In this document: positions 9,950 to 21,600 of the stretch, in pieces | Position numbering within the stretch: position 1 is the first letter of the stretch | Layout: each line of letters starts with the position of its first letter | From: Clarireedia homoeocarpa | Taxonomy: Eukaryota > Ascomycota > Leotiomycetes > Helotiales > Rutstroemiaceae | Length of the DNA stretch: 64,000 nucleotides | Assembly (NCBI GenBank): GCA_001465935.1 | Contig: LNKV01000005.1 | Coordinates: 620,001 to 684,000, forward strand | Reading direction: 5' to 3' | The notes under the pieces: model-generated | What the model was told of the DNA's origin: nothing | Seen by the model: only the letters and a program-made list of their open reading frames with translations | Database searches by the model: none | Translations under genes and position numbers: made by a program

Positions 9950-12005
9950 TCATATGTATCCGATGATTTCCCGGTCATCGTCAACTAATCTGCCATACCT
10001 AGGGTGAAAGTCAGCACTGCATGTAAGACGGAGACATGAAACACGCGAGGAGGGTAATGACATCAGACAAAACTTACTCGAGCATTAATCTGAAGAACCA
10101 TACTTCGAGATCTTCATTTCTGAGCACACGGTCGGCCCACTCCCTCCCTTGCAGAGCAATCCGTTCCGCCTCTTTCTTCCCTATGTCCTCGCCCGCAAAC
10201 CAGCGTACCGCCTCAACCCACTCATCTCCCCTTAGACTTAGGGGAATGTAATGGACCCAAGGCTTCAACCACTCCTCATGCCATTCCCGAAAGATAGCCA
10301 TCTTGTACACCAAACTCTTACTCTTCAGGAAAGCATAGAATCGCCCACTAAAGGCATTCCCATCCATATCAAGAAGATATTTGTATTTCCATGCATCTTG
10401 CTGTTTAGCTGCATCCTTAACATCGAAGAATTGCCTTTGCGCTTCACAGTCTCCAGGATCGCATTGACCTACATGAGAAAAATATATATCGAAAATCTCT
10501 TTGAAATCGCTACGTGGTACGTTCTTCACCTGCCAATCCTCTTGAGTCTCGCTGCCTCGATTGACTAGGATTTTGGCCTGATCTCCAGCGTTGATCTTCT
10601 GCACCACTTTTTGTCTGTGTTGTCGCCTCCAGCCACCGTCGCGGCTGAAACCACCAGTTGTTGATCCTCTCCAATACATCTTGTCCTCTTTATTCTTCCA
10701 TGTTCGATCTTCCTTCTCCTCATAAGGCACCTTTCCATACCAATACCAAGGCGATGGGTATAGAATATCGGAATATGACGAAATTTTGGATTGTGAAAAG
10801 ATGGGGAAAAGATCATGCACCACATTGTATGCGTTGGGCCGGTCAAAGAACCCGAATGACTCGCTAAAAGAGGGCGATTGGCAGATATCAGAGAACGCAG
10901 TCTGGTTGTATACGAAGCCAAGCTCCGTCGTAGCATAACTGGCATAATTGTCCTCCTTGGGTCCATCATCAAGCACTCTAGCAGCGCTGTCGGGCGGGCA
11001 AGACATCCTTGAGTGTGTCCAGGTGGGTTGATGGGAGAAAACGTTGAATCTTGTTGTTTTAACTTCTGGCACATGCAATCCATCGCTGACAACATCTAGT
11101 GGACGAGGCGACCAAGAGTTCCTTGGAGATTCAATTGCGTTGGCGCTCGGCATATTGCGGTCCTTTGCTATGTGTACCAGTCGTGAAAGGTCGTCATATG
11201 GCACGACCACCCGAGGTTCATCATGAATGTTGAAGCAAAGATCCATATCTGGTAGATATTTCATAAACGGCTTCATCATCCCGACAGTAGCTTCTTGTTG
11301 CCATTCATTTCCTCCCTCTATCTTTGTAACTTTCCCTCCTCTGATCATCAGGCCTATTAAGTTGTTACCGAAGCCCAAAGCTTCCCTAGCCCTCCCTCTT
11401 ATTGTTGCAGGTTTGAGGCCCCAGAATGGTGTCAACGAGGTGTGGATCGAATCGTACTCATCGATAAGCTGTACCCCTTTAGCTTTCGCGAAGTTATACC
11501 ATTTGTCGAAGTGAGGCGGAGGAGGAATGCCATATCGTCTTTTGTATTCTGCGACTGCTTCCTCCAGTGTTTTGGATTGGCTCGCCTTGACTGTTTCAAA
11601 TTTCTGCTCATTGTCCTTGATCAGTTGGTAAATTGGATGCGCAGGTCCTATGTGATAAGGTTCTGACTGCAGTTTCTTCTCGTCTTCAGTTGCCGGTCTG
11701 CGAGTATCGGGTCTCGATTGCTGATGATTCGGTTTCTGGAGAGAAGACGGGAAAGATCTCGAGGGATAGGGAAAAGGCGTTCGCAAAATGTATATGGAGA
11801 ATGTAGCAAACGTAAAAATACTAATCAGTATAAGGAATTGGCGAGACTTCATTTTTCGCCGAGTTCTCATGATGATTGCGTTCAGAGAAGGACCTTTTGT
11901 ATCATCCTGAGCATCGGAAGAAGTAAACTGTTCCTGATGATACTGCTGCTCAGCGCGGGTCAATTGTGTACTCAAGCTTGAGCGACGACGAGCACGTCCT
12001 GGCAT
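9950..12005 (-). CDS. CAP10-like glycosyltransferase family 90 (type II membrane protein)
   Basis: This is a GT90 enzyme of the CAP10/POGLUT-related family, expected in the Golgi and acting on glycans or glycoproteins. Exon 1 (12005-10078) and exon 2 (9998-9950) give 658 aa. The N-terminus is basic (MPGRARRRSS) followed by one TM segment (FLILISIFTFATFSIYIL). The C-terminal half carries GT90 hallmarks: YWRGSTTGG, KYLLDMDGNAFSGRFYAFL, VYKMAIFREWHEEWLKPWVHYIPL. The apparent stop after LMLE lies within a GTAAGT donor; splicing over 10077-9999 adds EYGRLVDDDRE, the usual family C-terminus, so the second exon is real. An upstream in-frame ATG at 12026 would add seven residues. Confidence 0.92.
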
Positions 12006-13541
12006 TGTATAAAAGAAGGGATACAAGTGAATTACTTGTTGGTACGTTCGTATCCGGCCGGGTTGTTCTTTTCGTGCGTGCTTGCTTGCAAAACCCCCTT
12101 GTCCTGGATAATTGATAAATTACCCTTGCGGTGCTCATGCGGCCGTCCTGCCGACCTGGGCAAGAAGTCTCAAGACGCGCATGTGAGTGGGTAAAAAAGG
12201 CAGCTAGGACGTTTAGATGCGGTGAAAGTTGGTGAATCTAGATGAAAAGGAACGAAGAGGGGAAAGGGAAAGGGAAAAGGAAAGGGAAAGGAATTCCTGT
12301 GCTGGACCAAATAGGAATTTTATAGAGAATAGTCAAGTGAAGTTGTTGAGCGCGTAGGTACGGGTACTTGAGTACTTCGTACGTACTTAGCAGCCGTGGA
12401 AGCGCGTAGAGTTTGGATTTTGGACGGATTTTGAATCATGTCTTTTCATTGGAAGCCGAGACAGACCCGAGACAAGATGCCGGTTCCGTCTACGCAGCAA
12501 AGGGAAACGAGGGCAAGGACGCATCCGGGACCTGCTACAGTTCTAGATAGAGGAAGTCCAACATGGTCCTACCACAACCCAAGACGGCGACTCCTCAATC
12601 CAGGATCCCAGGATTGAGCTCCTTCGCTACACCCATTGTAGGTTTGTTCACAAGTGGCCAGATCAATTACTACTCTCCGTATGTAGATGGATTCAGGGTC
12701 TGCGAGGAGGAGAGGCCCGATTGTTATCTGATAACTACTTTGTAAGTCAACGAAGCGCCAATCATAAAGCCACAAACAATTACGACATCTTCAAAAGAGA
12801 TTACTCAGACAGACACGCAATACGAGATTCCACGGAACATTCTGGACTGCAACTCGAGAGACAACCCGAAAAGCTTATGTGTGCATTTTATCTACGAAGT
12901 ACGGAAGTAACTTCGTAATTTAGTGATTCGGCGCACATCAGGGGCACAGGCGGCAGAGAGGGTTTGTCACGACACCAGGCCAACAACATCTCCTTTTACC
13001 ATGGTTAAGGTGAATAATCAAGTGCTATTGCCGCCGCTTAGAATTGAATTGCGCTACAAGATGTATTATGGCCGAGGGTCGCGAGTTGCTCCATATGGGA
13101 AAATGCTTCTCTACCCGCGTGAAGCACCAAGAAGATACATTTGGCGCGTCCAGACCAGAGGGGGCATTTTGAGACAAATTCCACGATCTGCGATCAACAG
13201 GGAGAAACATTCAGAGCTTGTTCTGGACTACGGATGGCTCATTCACTGTGTCCACCATGACCGAGATGCTGCTAGTTTAGCCATACTTGTCTCTTGATAC
13301 AATCACTACAAAACCATGAAAGAAGTTTTGGTCAAGAAAATGGGATGCATAAGACTGAATTGACTTTTGATGTAGATCCTATCTATTCTTCCTCAAGAAG
13401 ATTTCGAATACATGCATAAGGCACGCACGAAGAGGTGCTTCTCCAGTAGCCGAAACAAGATTCTACTCCATGCCCGGTAAGCCTGCACCTCAGATGGCTA
13501 TTCGCTCATGTCCTTGTACGATGACCCGAACAATATCCCGT
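12006..13541. other. Intergenic region between GT90 and RPS22
   Basis: It holds the GT90 promoter, including a G/A-rich GGGAAA array around 12253-12292 and TACTT/GTAC-rich short repeats near 12355-12390. A plus-strand frame at 13001-13297 has a good ATG context but shows no domain and runs antisense to the RPS22 3' region, so I do not call it a gene. Confidence 0.5.
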
Positions 13542-14193
13542 TTAGTAGAAGAAACCAAGGATCTTTCCAGCAACGTGCTTGCGTCTGGCCTCCTCGTGGT
13601 CCATGATACCAGCGGAGGTGGTGAGGACAATGTGTCCGAATTGACGAGATGGCAGAAGCTTGACGACCCACTTCTCGAAATCGACGATTTGTACATTGTA
13701 TCTTGGGCTGATGACACCAGTCTTGTTGATACTATGCATTGCGTTAGCGACCTGTGAGTACTCTCAACAGATTTGTTCCTGCTTACCGGCCGTTCAATTG
13801 GACAACGATCTTTCCGCTACGGTGGTCATCGACCTCCTCGAATTCTCCGATGTAGCCTAAAATCGAAGCATGAGTATGTTGCGAAAGATTAAACGTGTAA
13901 CGTCAAGGAGTTAAATCAGAGAACGTGTAAGATCCTCGCAGTATGATATATCGGCAACTTAAAGGACTTCGATCGTGTGGGATTGAGACCGTTATCTAGT
14001 TATCATGCCGAATGGGAACATGTGTTTAAAGAAGAAGAAAAAACCCCCCAATTCGCGTACCATTCTTTTGCATGACCTGGAGGAACTTGACGATGACCTT
14101 GGAGCTTGGGTGAATGAGAACTTGACGCTTTCCAGACTTCTCGGCGTTGTTGATGGCGTTAAGCGCATCGTTGAGGACTGAGGTCTTGACCAT
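13542..14193 (-). CDS. RPS22: 40S ribosomal protein uS8 (S22/S15A)
   Basis: This is a cytosolic small-subunit protein of 130 aa, exactly the family length. Exons 14193-14061, 13856-13787 and 13731-13542 encode MVKTSVLNDALNAINNAE, then HPSSKVIVKFLQVMQKNGYIGEFE across the first intron, and the conserved C-terminus SRQFGHIVLTTSAGIMDHEE and GGKILGFF-like (VAGKILGFFY). The donor at CCG|GTAAGC and acceptor at GCATAG|TATC preserve the NGRINKTG frame. It is divergent from RPS12, about 620 bp apart, suggesting shared ribosomal-protein promoter control. Confidence 0.97.
13916..14006 (-). ncRNA. Possible intronic C/D-box snoRNA in RPS22 intron 1 (speculative)
   Basis: Within the 202-bp first intron the RNA strand has a C-like box (AUGAUAA, one mismatch to RUGAUGA) and a CUGA box about 84 nt downstream. 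Between them is TCCTTTAAGTT, an 11-nt complement to the conserved AACTTAAAGGA of 18S rRNA, close to a CCGA that could be a degenerate D' box. There is no clear terminal stem, so this may be chance. Yeast RPS22B hosts a snoRNA in an intron, which gives mild prior support. Confidence 0.2.
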
Positions 14194-14814
14194 TTTGACG
14201 GTTGGAGATTCTCAAATAATCTTGTAGATCGAAGTTGAGGTATCTAAGATGGTTTGATGTTAGCCTTCATGATCTGTGAGCATAAAGAGTGCCCTCATGA
14301 TTGACAAGAGGGTTCTAAAGCTCATGCCGTATATAGAGAGAGTAGTGTCGACATCTTTCGATTGCTATGATACAGAGCTCATGATTCGATCGCGGTGAGC
14401 TTTAGACTCTTCCTCGAATTCCCGAGTCAAGAGGTATACCACATTTACAATCGAGTAGATGTCGATTTGCTCCTCCGTGTCAATCATGAAGGGCTTTGCG
14501 AAAGGGTTGCCATAACGGCGCATATACACACCTCTTTGTGAATTGGCGGAAAGGATTATCGAGATAGAAAGTTCGTGGACGTGAGGTTCGAAATTTTGGT
14601 ATGCACGAAATTAATTTCTGTTGTGGGCACGCGTACTAAGCTAGCTAGCTAGGGTTTCCGCACAGTAGATGGTCGTTTGACAAAAAAAAGCCTGGTTCTC
14701 GCTAAAGTCCACCACATAACATACACTCAGAGTCGAAGCTAAGTTTTGCAACATTAAATACCATTTACAACATACTCTTCGAGGACCAGAAGATATCTAA
14801 CAATCACAATCAAG
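14194..14814. promoter_or_regulatory. Bidirectional promoter of the RPS22-RPS12 pair
   Basis: This 621-bp region separates two divergently transcribed ribosomal protein genes. It contains a GCTAGCTAGCTAGGGTTT segment near 14640-14655; the AGGGTTT core resembles elements common in eukaryotic ribosomal-protein promoters. Promoter function is inferred from position only. Confidence 0.6.
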
Positions 14815-15493
14815 ATGGTGAGTTAAACTTGTTGTTCTCTCCTTGCGGGATATATTTTATTCCATGCGCCATTGACGTACGGGATTTGCGAAACAACAAT
14901 GGGAATCCCCCACCTTTTTACTCTCTAAGGTTCAAAAAATGAACAATTTGCTCTCAACAATCGCGCATAAGTTACTAACAATTCAATCAACAGTCTGACG
15001 CAGAAGAGCCCACTTCCCCCGTTGTCGAGAATGCCGAGGAGGTCGAAGTCTCTGGAGATGCCGGAAAGGGACAAATGTCCGTTATCGACGCATTGAAGGG
15101 TGTTCTCAGACTCGCACTCATGCACGATGGTCTTGCCCGTGGACTTCGTGAAGCCTCAAAAGCTCTCGACCGTCGCCAGGCACACATGTGTGTCCTCAAT
15201 GAAGCATGTGAGGAAGAAGCCTATAAGAAGTTGGTGGTTGCGCTGTGCTCCGAGCACAAGATCCCATTGATCAAGGTTCCAGACGGAAAGCAACTGGGTG
15301 AATGGGCTGGTTTGTGTGAGTACTTCTAGCTTTACCAATTTCTGCGCGGGCCACTGATAGTTCTGCAGGTGTGTTGGACCGTGAGGGAAACGCACGCAAG
15401 GTTGTCAACTGCTCTTGTGTTGTTGTTAAGGACTGGGGTGAGGAGTCTCAAGAGCGCACTCTACTTCTCAACTACTTCCAGACCGAACAGTAA
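14815..15493 (+). CDS. RPS12: 40S ribosomal protein eS12
   Basis: Cytosolic small-subunit ribosomal protein, 149 aa. Exon 1 is just the ATG (14815-14817), followed by a 176-bp intron; exons 2 and 3 are 14994-15315 and 15369-15493. Visible motifs are the acidic N-terminus, MSVIDALKGVLRLALMHDGL, ARGLREASKALDRRQAHMCV, AYKKLVVALCSEHKIPLI and [20 protein letters not shown]. Splicing at TTTGT|GTGAGT and GCAG|GTGTG keeps the GLCVLDREG frame. The stop follows NYFQTEQ. ATG-only first exons are seen in other fungal ribosomal protein genes. Confidence 0.96.
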
Positions 15494-15957
15494 GGAGAGA
15501 TTTGGGGAAAATGGAGTTTCCGGGGCGAATAGACATTGTCCCATTGGAGGGCTAGTTTTCCAAAAATGTACTCTATACCTAGGATGCATAACTAGTGGCA
15601 ATGACACTAGCATATATGGGAGCACCAGTTTCAACGACTTGAAGGAAGCATGCAAATCTTCTGACACTGAATTACGTTTGAGCACATCATGTTTGAGGAA
15701 AACAACCTATCTGATACACAAAACAAAGCTTGCGTTTTACCGAAAAAAGAGTGTCTGCAGCTGATGAACCCCAGATCCGCAACACCATATCGCCTGCTTG
15801 GCTGAGGTCCCCTTCCTCTAATCCTTGAAAATAAGAGCTCTTGACTGTCTATCCCTTCACATTTTCAAATCACAGTCTAACTCGTCTCCTGTCTACAATA
15901 CTTCTCTCAGAGCTACTTCTTCCCCCCTTCCTCTTCCCCTTCCCTTTCAATCCCTAC
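15494..15957. other. Convergent 3' region RPS12 / PIN4
   Basis: 464 bp of 3'-UTR-like sequence between converging genes. Pyrimidine-rich around 15840-15960. No gene seen. Confidence 0.5.
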
Positions 15958-16559
15958 TTACTTCCTCCCCTCAACCATAATAATATGATACCCAAACCCC
16001 GTCTTCACCTCCTTGTACTTCGGGTTCGCCGTCGTACTGCTCTCCATCTCAAAAGCCACCTTCTCAAAATCTGGATCCAGATCCCCCTTGCCTTTCCATC
16101 CCAATGACCCACCTACATCATCACGTCAATCAGTCACGTTTTCCACATACATTAAGCGATTAACTAGTCCAACCCCAGTGTAGGACGATATGTTTCTTAT
16201 AGGAGACGAAAAGCACCCACCAGCTCTCGCCTTATCCTCCGAGAACTCCCTCGCAACATCGTCGAACTTAGCCCCGGCAGTTAACTTCTGCAGCGCCTCT
16301 GTCATCCGGCTTTGTTTTGCGCACTATATCTGGCCCATTAACATCGTGTCCCCATATCAGGATTCCATCTCGGAATTTCAAGTCTAGGTATGTAACTTAG
16401 ATCATGTGAATAGAAAAGCGAGCAACGCACGAGGATATGGCGAACATTAATCTGCTGCGCGCCCTTGACTTTCGTTTCCTTGCCGGCACCAGCATCTTTC
16501 GTATCATCTTTTCCTTTGCCTTTACCGGCTTTCCCGGTGTTCTTTTTGTTGGGTGGCAT
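15958..16559 (-). CDS. PIN4: Parvulin-type peptidyl-prolyl cis/trans isomerase (Pin4/Par14 family)
   Basis: A small PPIase of 128 aa. Exons are 16559-16431, 16323-16221 and 16112-15958. A Lys/Gly-rich N-terminal tail (MPPNKKNTGKAGKGKGKDD) is followed by the rotamase domain: INVRHILCAKQSRMTEALQK, AGAKFDDVAREFSEDKARAG, GSLGWKGKGDLDPDFEKVAF and TGFGYHIIMVEGRK. The acceptor ATATAG|TGCG is needed to give HILCAKQSR; other AGs create stops. Par14-type enzymes lack the phosphate-binding loop of Pin1 and bind DNA or pre-ribosomes in other eukaryotes; the role here is inferred. Confidence 0.95.
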
Positions 16560-17040
16560 GCTGGGTTTATTGGGTATTGTGGGTGTGGTGAACTGGACTG
16601 GAGGATTTCAGGTCGTGATGAAAGGAGGTGAGCGAGCGCATTGCGATGGAGACGCTAGTACCGATTAGATAGAGGGGCAGAAATGCATGCGGGAGCTCGG
16701 CCTTATTTTCCGATGACGGGAAGGGAAGTTTTATGCTACTTCGTTCCAAATAACTTTTCTTTTCGAGACTGTCAGACGTTCCTGGTATTGTACATAGAAC
16801 AATATTCTTTTCATATACGGATTTTTGGACTTTCTATTTACTATCTATTTCATTTCTATTTCTTGCAGGTGATCGATTTGTCGCGGATTGTGGTCCGATT
16901 GATCTCTTTGTGTCTATCCTTCATTCTTGTATTCTATCGAACAATCAAGACAAAAATTACCTCAAATCTACATCTTCTTTCCTCTCACCTAAAACAACCC
17001 AGGACATATTACTCGAGGCGCACGCGTGCACGCCAGAACC
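16560..17040. promoter_or_regulatory. Divergent promoter region PIN4 / cysteine dioxygenase
   Basis: 481 bp between divergent start codons. T-rich stretches near 16790-16870 and pyrimidine-rich DNA before 17020 are consistent with leaders. No gene seen. Confidence 0.5.
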
Positions 17041-18024
17041 ATGACACCATCAATAGCACGAGAGTCGATCGGCGGCGTCGGCTCCATCAGCACCGCGCCC
17101 AACCCTTTCCACAAACTCGTCGCAGATCTCTCCAAAATCCTCGGTCCCTCATCCGGCCTTACAAGCAAAGATGTAGATATCCAGCAGTTACGCAATCTTA
17201 TGGAGGAATATATCTCGCAGGAGGAGCATTGGCGTGAATATGCATTCGCAGATCTGAGTCTGGGGTATACGAGAAATTTGGTCGATGAGGGGAATGGGAA
17301 GTGTAATCTTGTATGCGATCCCCCGACCCTTATCGAATCTGCGATCGCGGACTGATGATAATGCGATATAGCTTGTTCTGGTTTGGTCCCCTAGGAAAGG
17401 GAGTTTAATTCATGACCACGCGGATGCGCATTGTTTGTGTCCTTCCCACTCGCTCTAAGTCTTCTGCAGTCACCCAACTTCCCCAAAAACCCACATCTCT
17501 CTTTACCCATTCCTCCTTTGTAGACTCACTAACCCACCACCTTAGGCCTTATGAAAGTCCTCCACGGCACCCTCCTCGAAACACGCTATTCAATCCCCAA
17601 GTCAAGCCCCGAATCCGAAACTCCTCTACCCCCACAAGTCATCAAAAATACCCTCTACACCCAAGACGAAGTGGCATATATGGCGGATGATTTAGGCCTG
17701 CACAAGATCTCGAACCCGGATTTGGATGGGGTGTCTGTTTCTCTACATCGTATGTTGTCTCCTTTGCTCCATGAATACCAGTTGGGGTTGGTAGGGGTGT
17801 AAAGAGATGGAGGAGAAATGAGGCAAGGCAAAGCAGGACAAAGCAGGAGATGGCAGAGATACAAGAATAAGAAACCTTAACTGAAACAACCTGTGCCAAC
17901 AGTCTACACACCTCCGAACGCAGCACGGGAAGGATGCAATATCTTTGACGAAAGGACGGGGGAGAAGAGTCATGTTACGCAGAGTAACTTCTATTCGGCT
18001 TTTGGAAAGAAGTTCGAGGCGTGA
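17041..18024 (+). CDS. Cysteine dioxygenase
   Basis: This enzyme oxidises cysteine to cysteine sulfinate with a mononuclear iron. Exons 17041-17310, 17372-17432, 17546-17749 and 17903-18024 give 218 aa. The cupin motif SLIHDHADAHCLMKVLHG supplies iron ligands His104 and His106 and the cofactor Cys111. LGLHKIS gives the third ligand His163, and SVSLHLYTPP contains His178 and Tyr180, equivalent to mammalian His155 and Tyr157, so the Cys-Tyr crosslink pair is intact. The donor of exon 2 is CATT|GTTTGT, weak but required to read HCLMKVL. The GTG codon 15 nt upstream is not used as the start. Divergent from PIN4. Confidence 0.95.
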
Positions 18025-18638
18025 GGGGATCAATAGGTAGGTATTGATTGGTGTACTTGTAAGATTGGATGATTTTTGCGCTCATGGTTTGGGGAAGAGA
18101 ACTGGGCAAGGAAAATTTTGGGTATAGAGAGGAATAGATACAGTAGATATCATAGATACATGGGTGGCTTGCGGCGTGTTAATGGCTGGATGTTATTTAG
18201 AAAAGCACCCTCACCAGGGGCCTTGGTGCAGTGGATGATATGCACTTAACAGATACTGAGAGTCAACGCAACTAGAATAGAACAAGGACACTGTATGAGT
18301 ACGTTATGGACTAAAGTCATTGATAGAATCTACACGTGCACCTTGTGGCCTAATAGATCATCTCATGACATCAGTCTCAAGAAATCAAGAGATCACAAAG
18401 TTCTCTCTCTACAACGTGGTAGATATCAATTCATCATATCAGCTATCATCCTCTAAGAGAAGAAGCAAAATGGCTGCACACTTCTAAACATGCACGAAAA
18501 TCTCTCATCATGGCCCTTCACCCTTAAATGAACAACCAACTCCATGGATGCATCAAGCACCATATGGGTAACATAGCATACTAGAGTACGCGATTTAAAA
18601 ACAATGCCACTAACAATGTCACTAACAATTTCGTAATC
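18025..18638. other. Convergent 3' region cysteine dioxygenase / PUS7
   Basis: 614 bp with no gene seen. A short direct repeat (CACTAACAATGTCACTAACAA) lies near 18608-18628, just past the PUS7 stop. Confidence 0.5.
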
Positions 18639-21600
18639 CTATCTACCGGAAGAAAAGTCCGGTTTGTAGACTTGAACACCACCGTGTTGCATCAACTCGC
18701 GGAGAGCCATGGTAGCATATACACTAGAGCCTAAACCGAGCTTGAGAATGACGGCCAATCGTGCTGGTCCAGACGCTTCGCCGGTCACTGAATCGCCGTT
18801 CTCTTGTGTTTTAACTTCATTTTGTGAGGCATCAGCTAGCGCGGTAAGACCAGTCATTTCAACATCAATAGATGGCGCTTCAATCGGGTCTGTCTTCAAC
18901 TCGACGGGCAAGATCTCAGTGCCAGCAGTAGCGGCACTGATCTCGGGTTGAACCTCAATGGTTTTAACGGTTCCATCTTTTTGCTTTGTCGCGCTCGCAG
19001 AAACTTCGGACATCTCCTCAGCGGATCTCTTCAGAGTGACCGATGCTTCTAACTTTACGCCACCGTCTTGCGTCTCATTATCGTCGCCCGAATCAGTGAC
19101 AATAGAATTTTCTTGAATAATCGCAGTAGGTGTGTCTGTGTGATTGACTTTGACATTCCCTGCAGCTTCTGTAGCATCTTTCAGGTCACTCTCGTCAATG
19201 ACTTCGTTCTTGCTGTTTAAAATCTGCGTCATTCGCACCCCGGTGCGGCGGCCCTCATCTTCAGCAGAAGTCTGAATGAATGTTTCCTTGTAGATGGGCT
19301 GCTTGATCGAATCGACATCGACCGGAATTTGCTTCTCAATTTCCCAGGCCTCTGCAGCAGCTTTATCTTCAGCAGCAAGCTTATCCGGGAGTGCTTTCCA
19401 TGCATTGTGCTGAGCGCTCCCGGCATACTGGATAGTATTTTGTCGTCCTTGAGCTGCAGGATCTGCTAGGTGACGACCATTTCGATTGCCATGACCTTCA
19501 TTTCCATTTTGTCGACCATCGCGGTTGTTAAATTGACCATTATGGGCCCCTCGCGAAGCCGTGCCATTGTTCTGTTGATGATTGTTGGAGTGGCCTCTTC
19601 GTTTCTGGATGATTTCGTAATCCGTTTCCACCAATTGCTCGATCTCATCATGATATTTTCGGACCTCAAAGCTAATATCATCCCTGACTCGACCAAGAAG
19701 TTTCCTATAGCTGCCGCTCAAGCTGAAGTCCTTTTGCTTACGACGCATGTTCGCTGGATCAAGACGGCCCCCGCGCGCACTGCCCATGAACTCTTTGTAA
19801 AACTCTCCGATCTTATTAGCAGGGTATTCAACATCGAAGCCAGGTAATGGAAGCACAATATCAAAAATTGTGAATTCCCCACTAGCTGCCTCCTCAGCAG
19901 ATAGAGGCCTGGCACGCTGGAAAACGTCATCCGACGTCAATGCAACATCATCATCAGCTGGGTGAATCACGATCTCTCCATTCTCATCGTACTCGTCCTT
20001 CTGTTCATAGGCTTTACTTTCGATGAGAACGAGGTCGCCTTCGATAACCTTATCTCCATGAAGAGACCAGCGCTCACTAGCTACTGTGTTCCAAACAAGA
20101 GATTGATAAGCATGAACAAATATGGTGCGATGATTGCGTGGGATAGCAAGAATTGCGCCTTGGTAGTCATTCTGACCTTGTCTAGAAGCAAGATGCTTGA
20201 TGATTGCCGACTCTGCGCCGAATCTTCTTGGTAGTTTCTGGAGGCACCTGTCTTTACCAGTTTGTTTGAACTCATGAATGGCTTGAGCACGCGCAACGTC
20301 GTCTCTGCCAATCTTGCCTTCGTATTGACCTGGATGCTGTGCTGCGGCGAGAGCTTCCTCGGTGTAGCTTAGAATAAAATCGACTGCACTCTTGAAATCC
20401 TCCTGTAGAATCATCTTTCCAATGTCATCCGTGCCAATGCCGAAGGTGCCAAAGCGTTGAAGTCCAAAGTAATTGATGAAACCGTGAGTTCGGATGTGCT
20501 CTACAGCCTTACCCACGATCTCTTTTGCGAGCTCGACTTTTTCGTCATCAGGCATACTGGGGTCTTCGCCAAAATGACAGTCTCGTAATGTTATCGTGAA
20601 CTCGTTACCTGCGAGGTCACCTAGTCTAAGGGGAATCTTCTCGTATTTAAAGTCTCCGACCTTTGCACCCCATAGTTTCGGGTTCAAATTTGCGAGCCTT
20701 TGCGCATGATGGCGGAAGGCACTGACCCGCTGGGCCGTCACTGCTCGACGGTCCTTGGTACCTGCATAGCTGAAATCCTTGGGTTTGACCCTCAACATGC
20801 GACTTAAGAGGTGGATCGACTCCATTGTGTCTTTATTTTCCTTGTAGAGTGTAAAATGAAGGTATTCGCCCCCAAGTTCTTGCCAACCGACTTTTCCCTT
20901 CGTCTGCTGTCCACCGTCACTGCGATGATTTCCTTGCCGCGGCGTTGCTTTTGCGTTGCCGCCCCGGCTTTTCTGGGAAGCAGCGAAGACAGTTATTGTA
21001 CCATTTTCCGCGCCCTCGGTCTCCAAACGTCCTTCAAAAATTCGACGCACAAATTGATGCAAGCGTCCACGCCGCTGCTTGTCATCGACAGGTTCAGAAG
21101 TTAGACTGCCAATTGTTGCGGCTTTAGTATTGGGGTTTTGCTGAATCTTTTTGTCCATCTCAACAATCTGTGAAGCTAGAGTGCTGCCGAAGTATTCCGC
21201 CAGAAGTTCAAGGTCATTAGGCCGAAGTTCTTTCACCGAACTTTGGCTGACAGTACTACCACTCGCATCCGCACTCGGATCGGTTGGATCTGATGGTGTT
21301 ATGGTTGAACTGTCAGCGGGAACAACTGGCTCAACGGCCGTCGCCGAAGATAAAGCAGCCGACTCAGTGAGAGCAGTTTCTTCTTCCTTGACACCTGCGA
21401 CCGATGCTTGATTTTCATCTGCAGTATCAGCCGTATCGTCATTGGTTCTTGTAGCATGCTAAATGGATTGTCAGCTTGTTATGTTCAAATCGAGACGCAA
21501 GGATTCCTCCTGTAGAGAATGATGAAGAACATACTTTGTTCCGTGGAGCTCTGTCATTCCTGAGATGAACAACCTCGCCATCTAACGTAATTTCATTTAC

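Noticed and set aside
12923..13297. Plus-strand frame with a good ATG (13001)
   Set aside because: No family signal, lies antisense to the RPS22 3' end, and no splice or length evidence for selection.
19470..19847. Plus-strand frames inside PUS7
   Set aside because: Shadow frames of the long PUS7 exon; the minus frame carries all conserved motifs.
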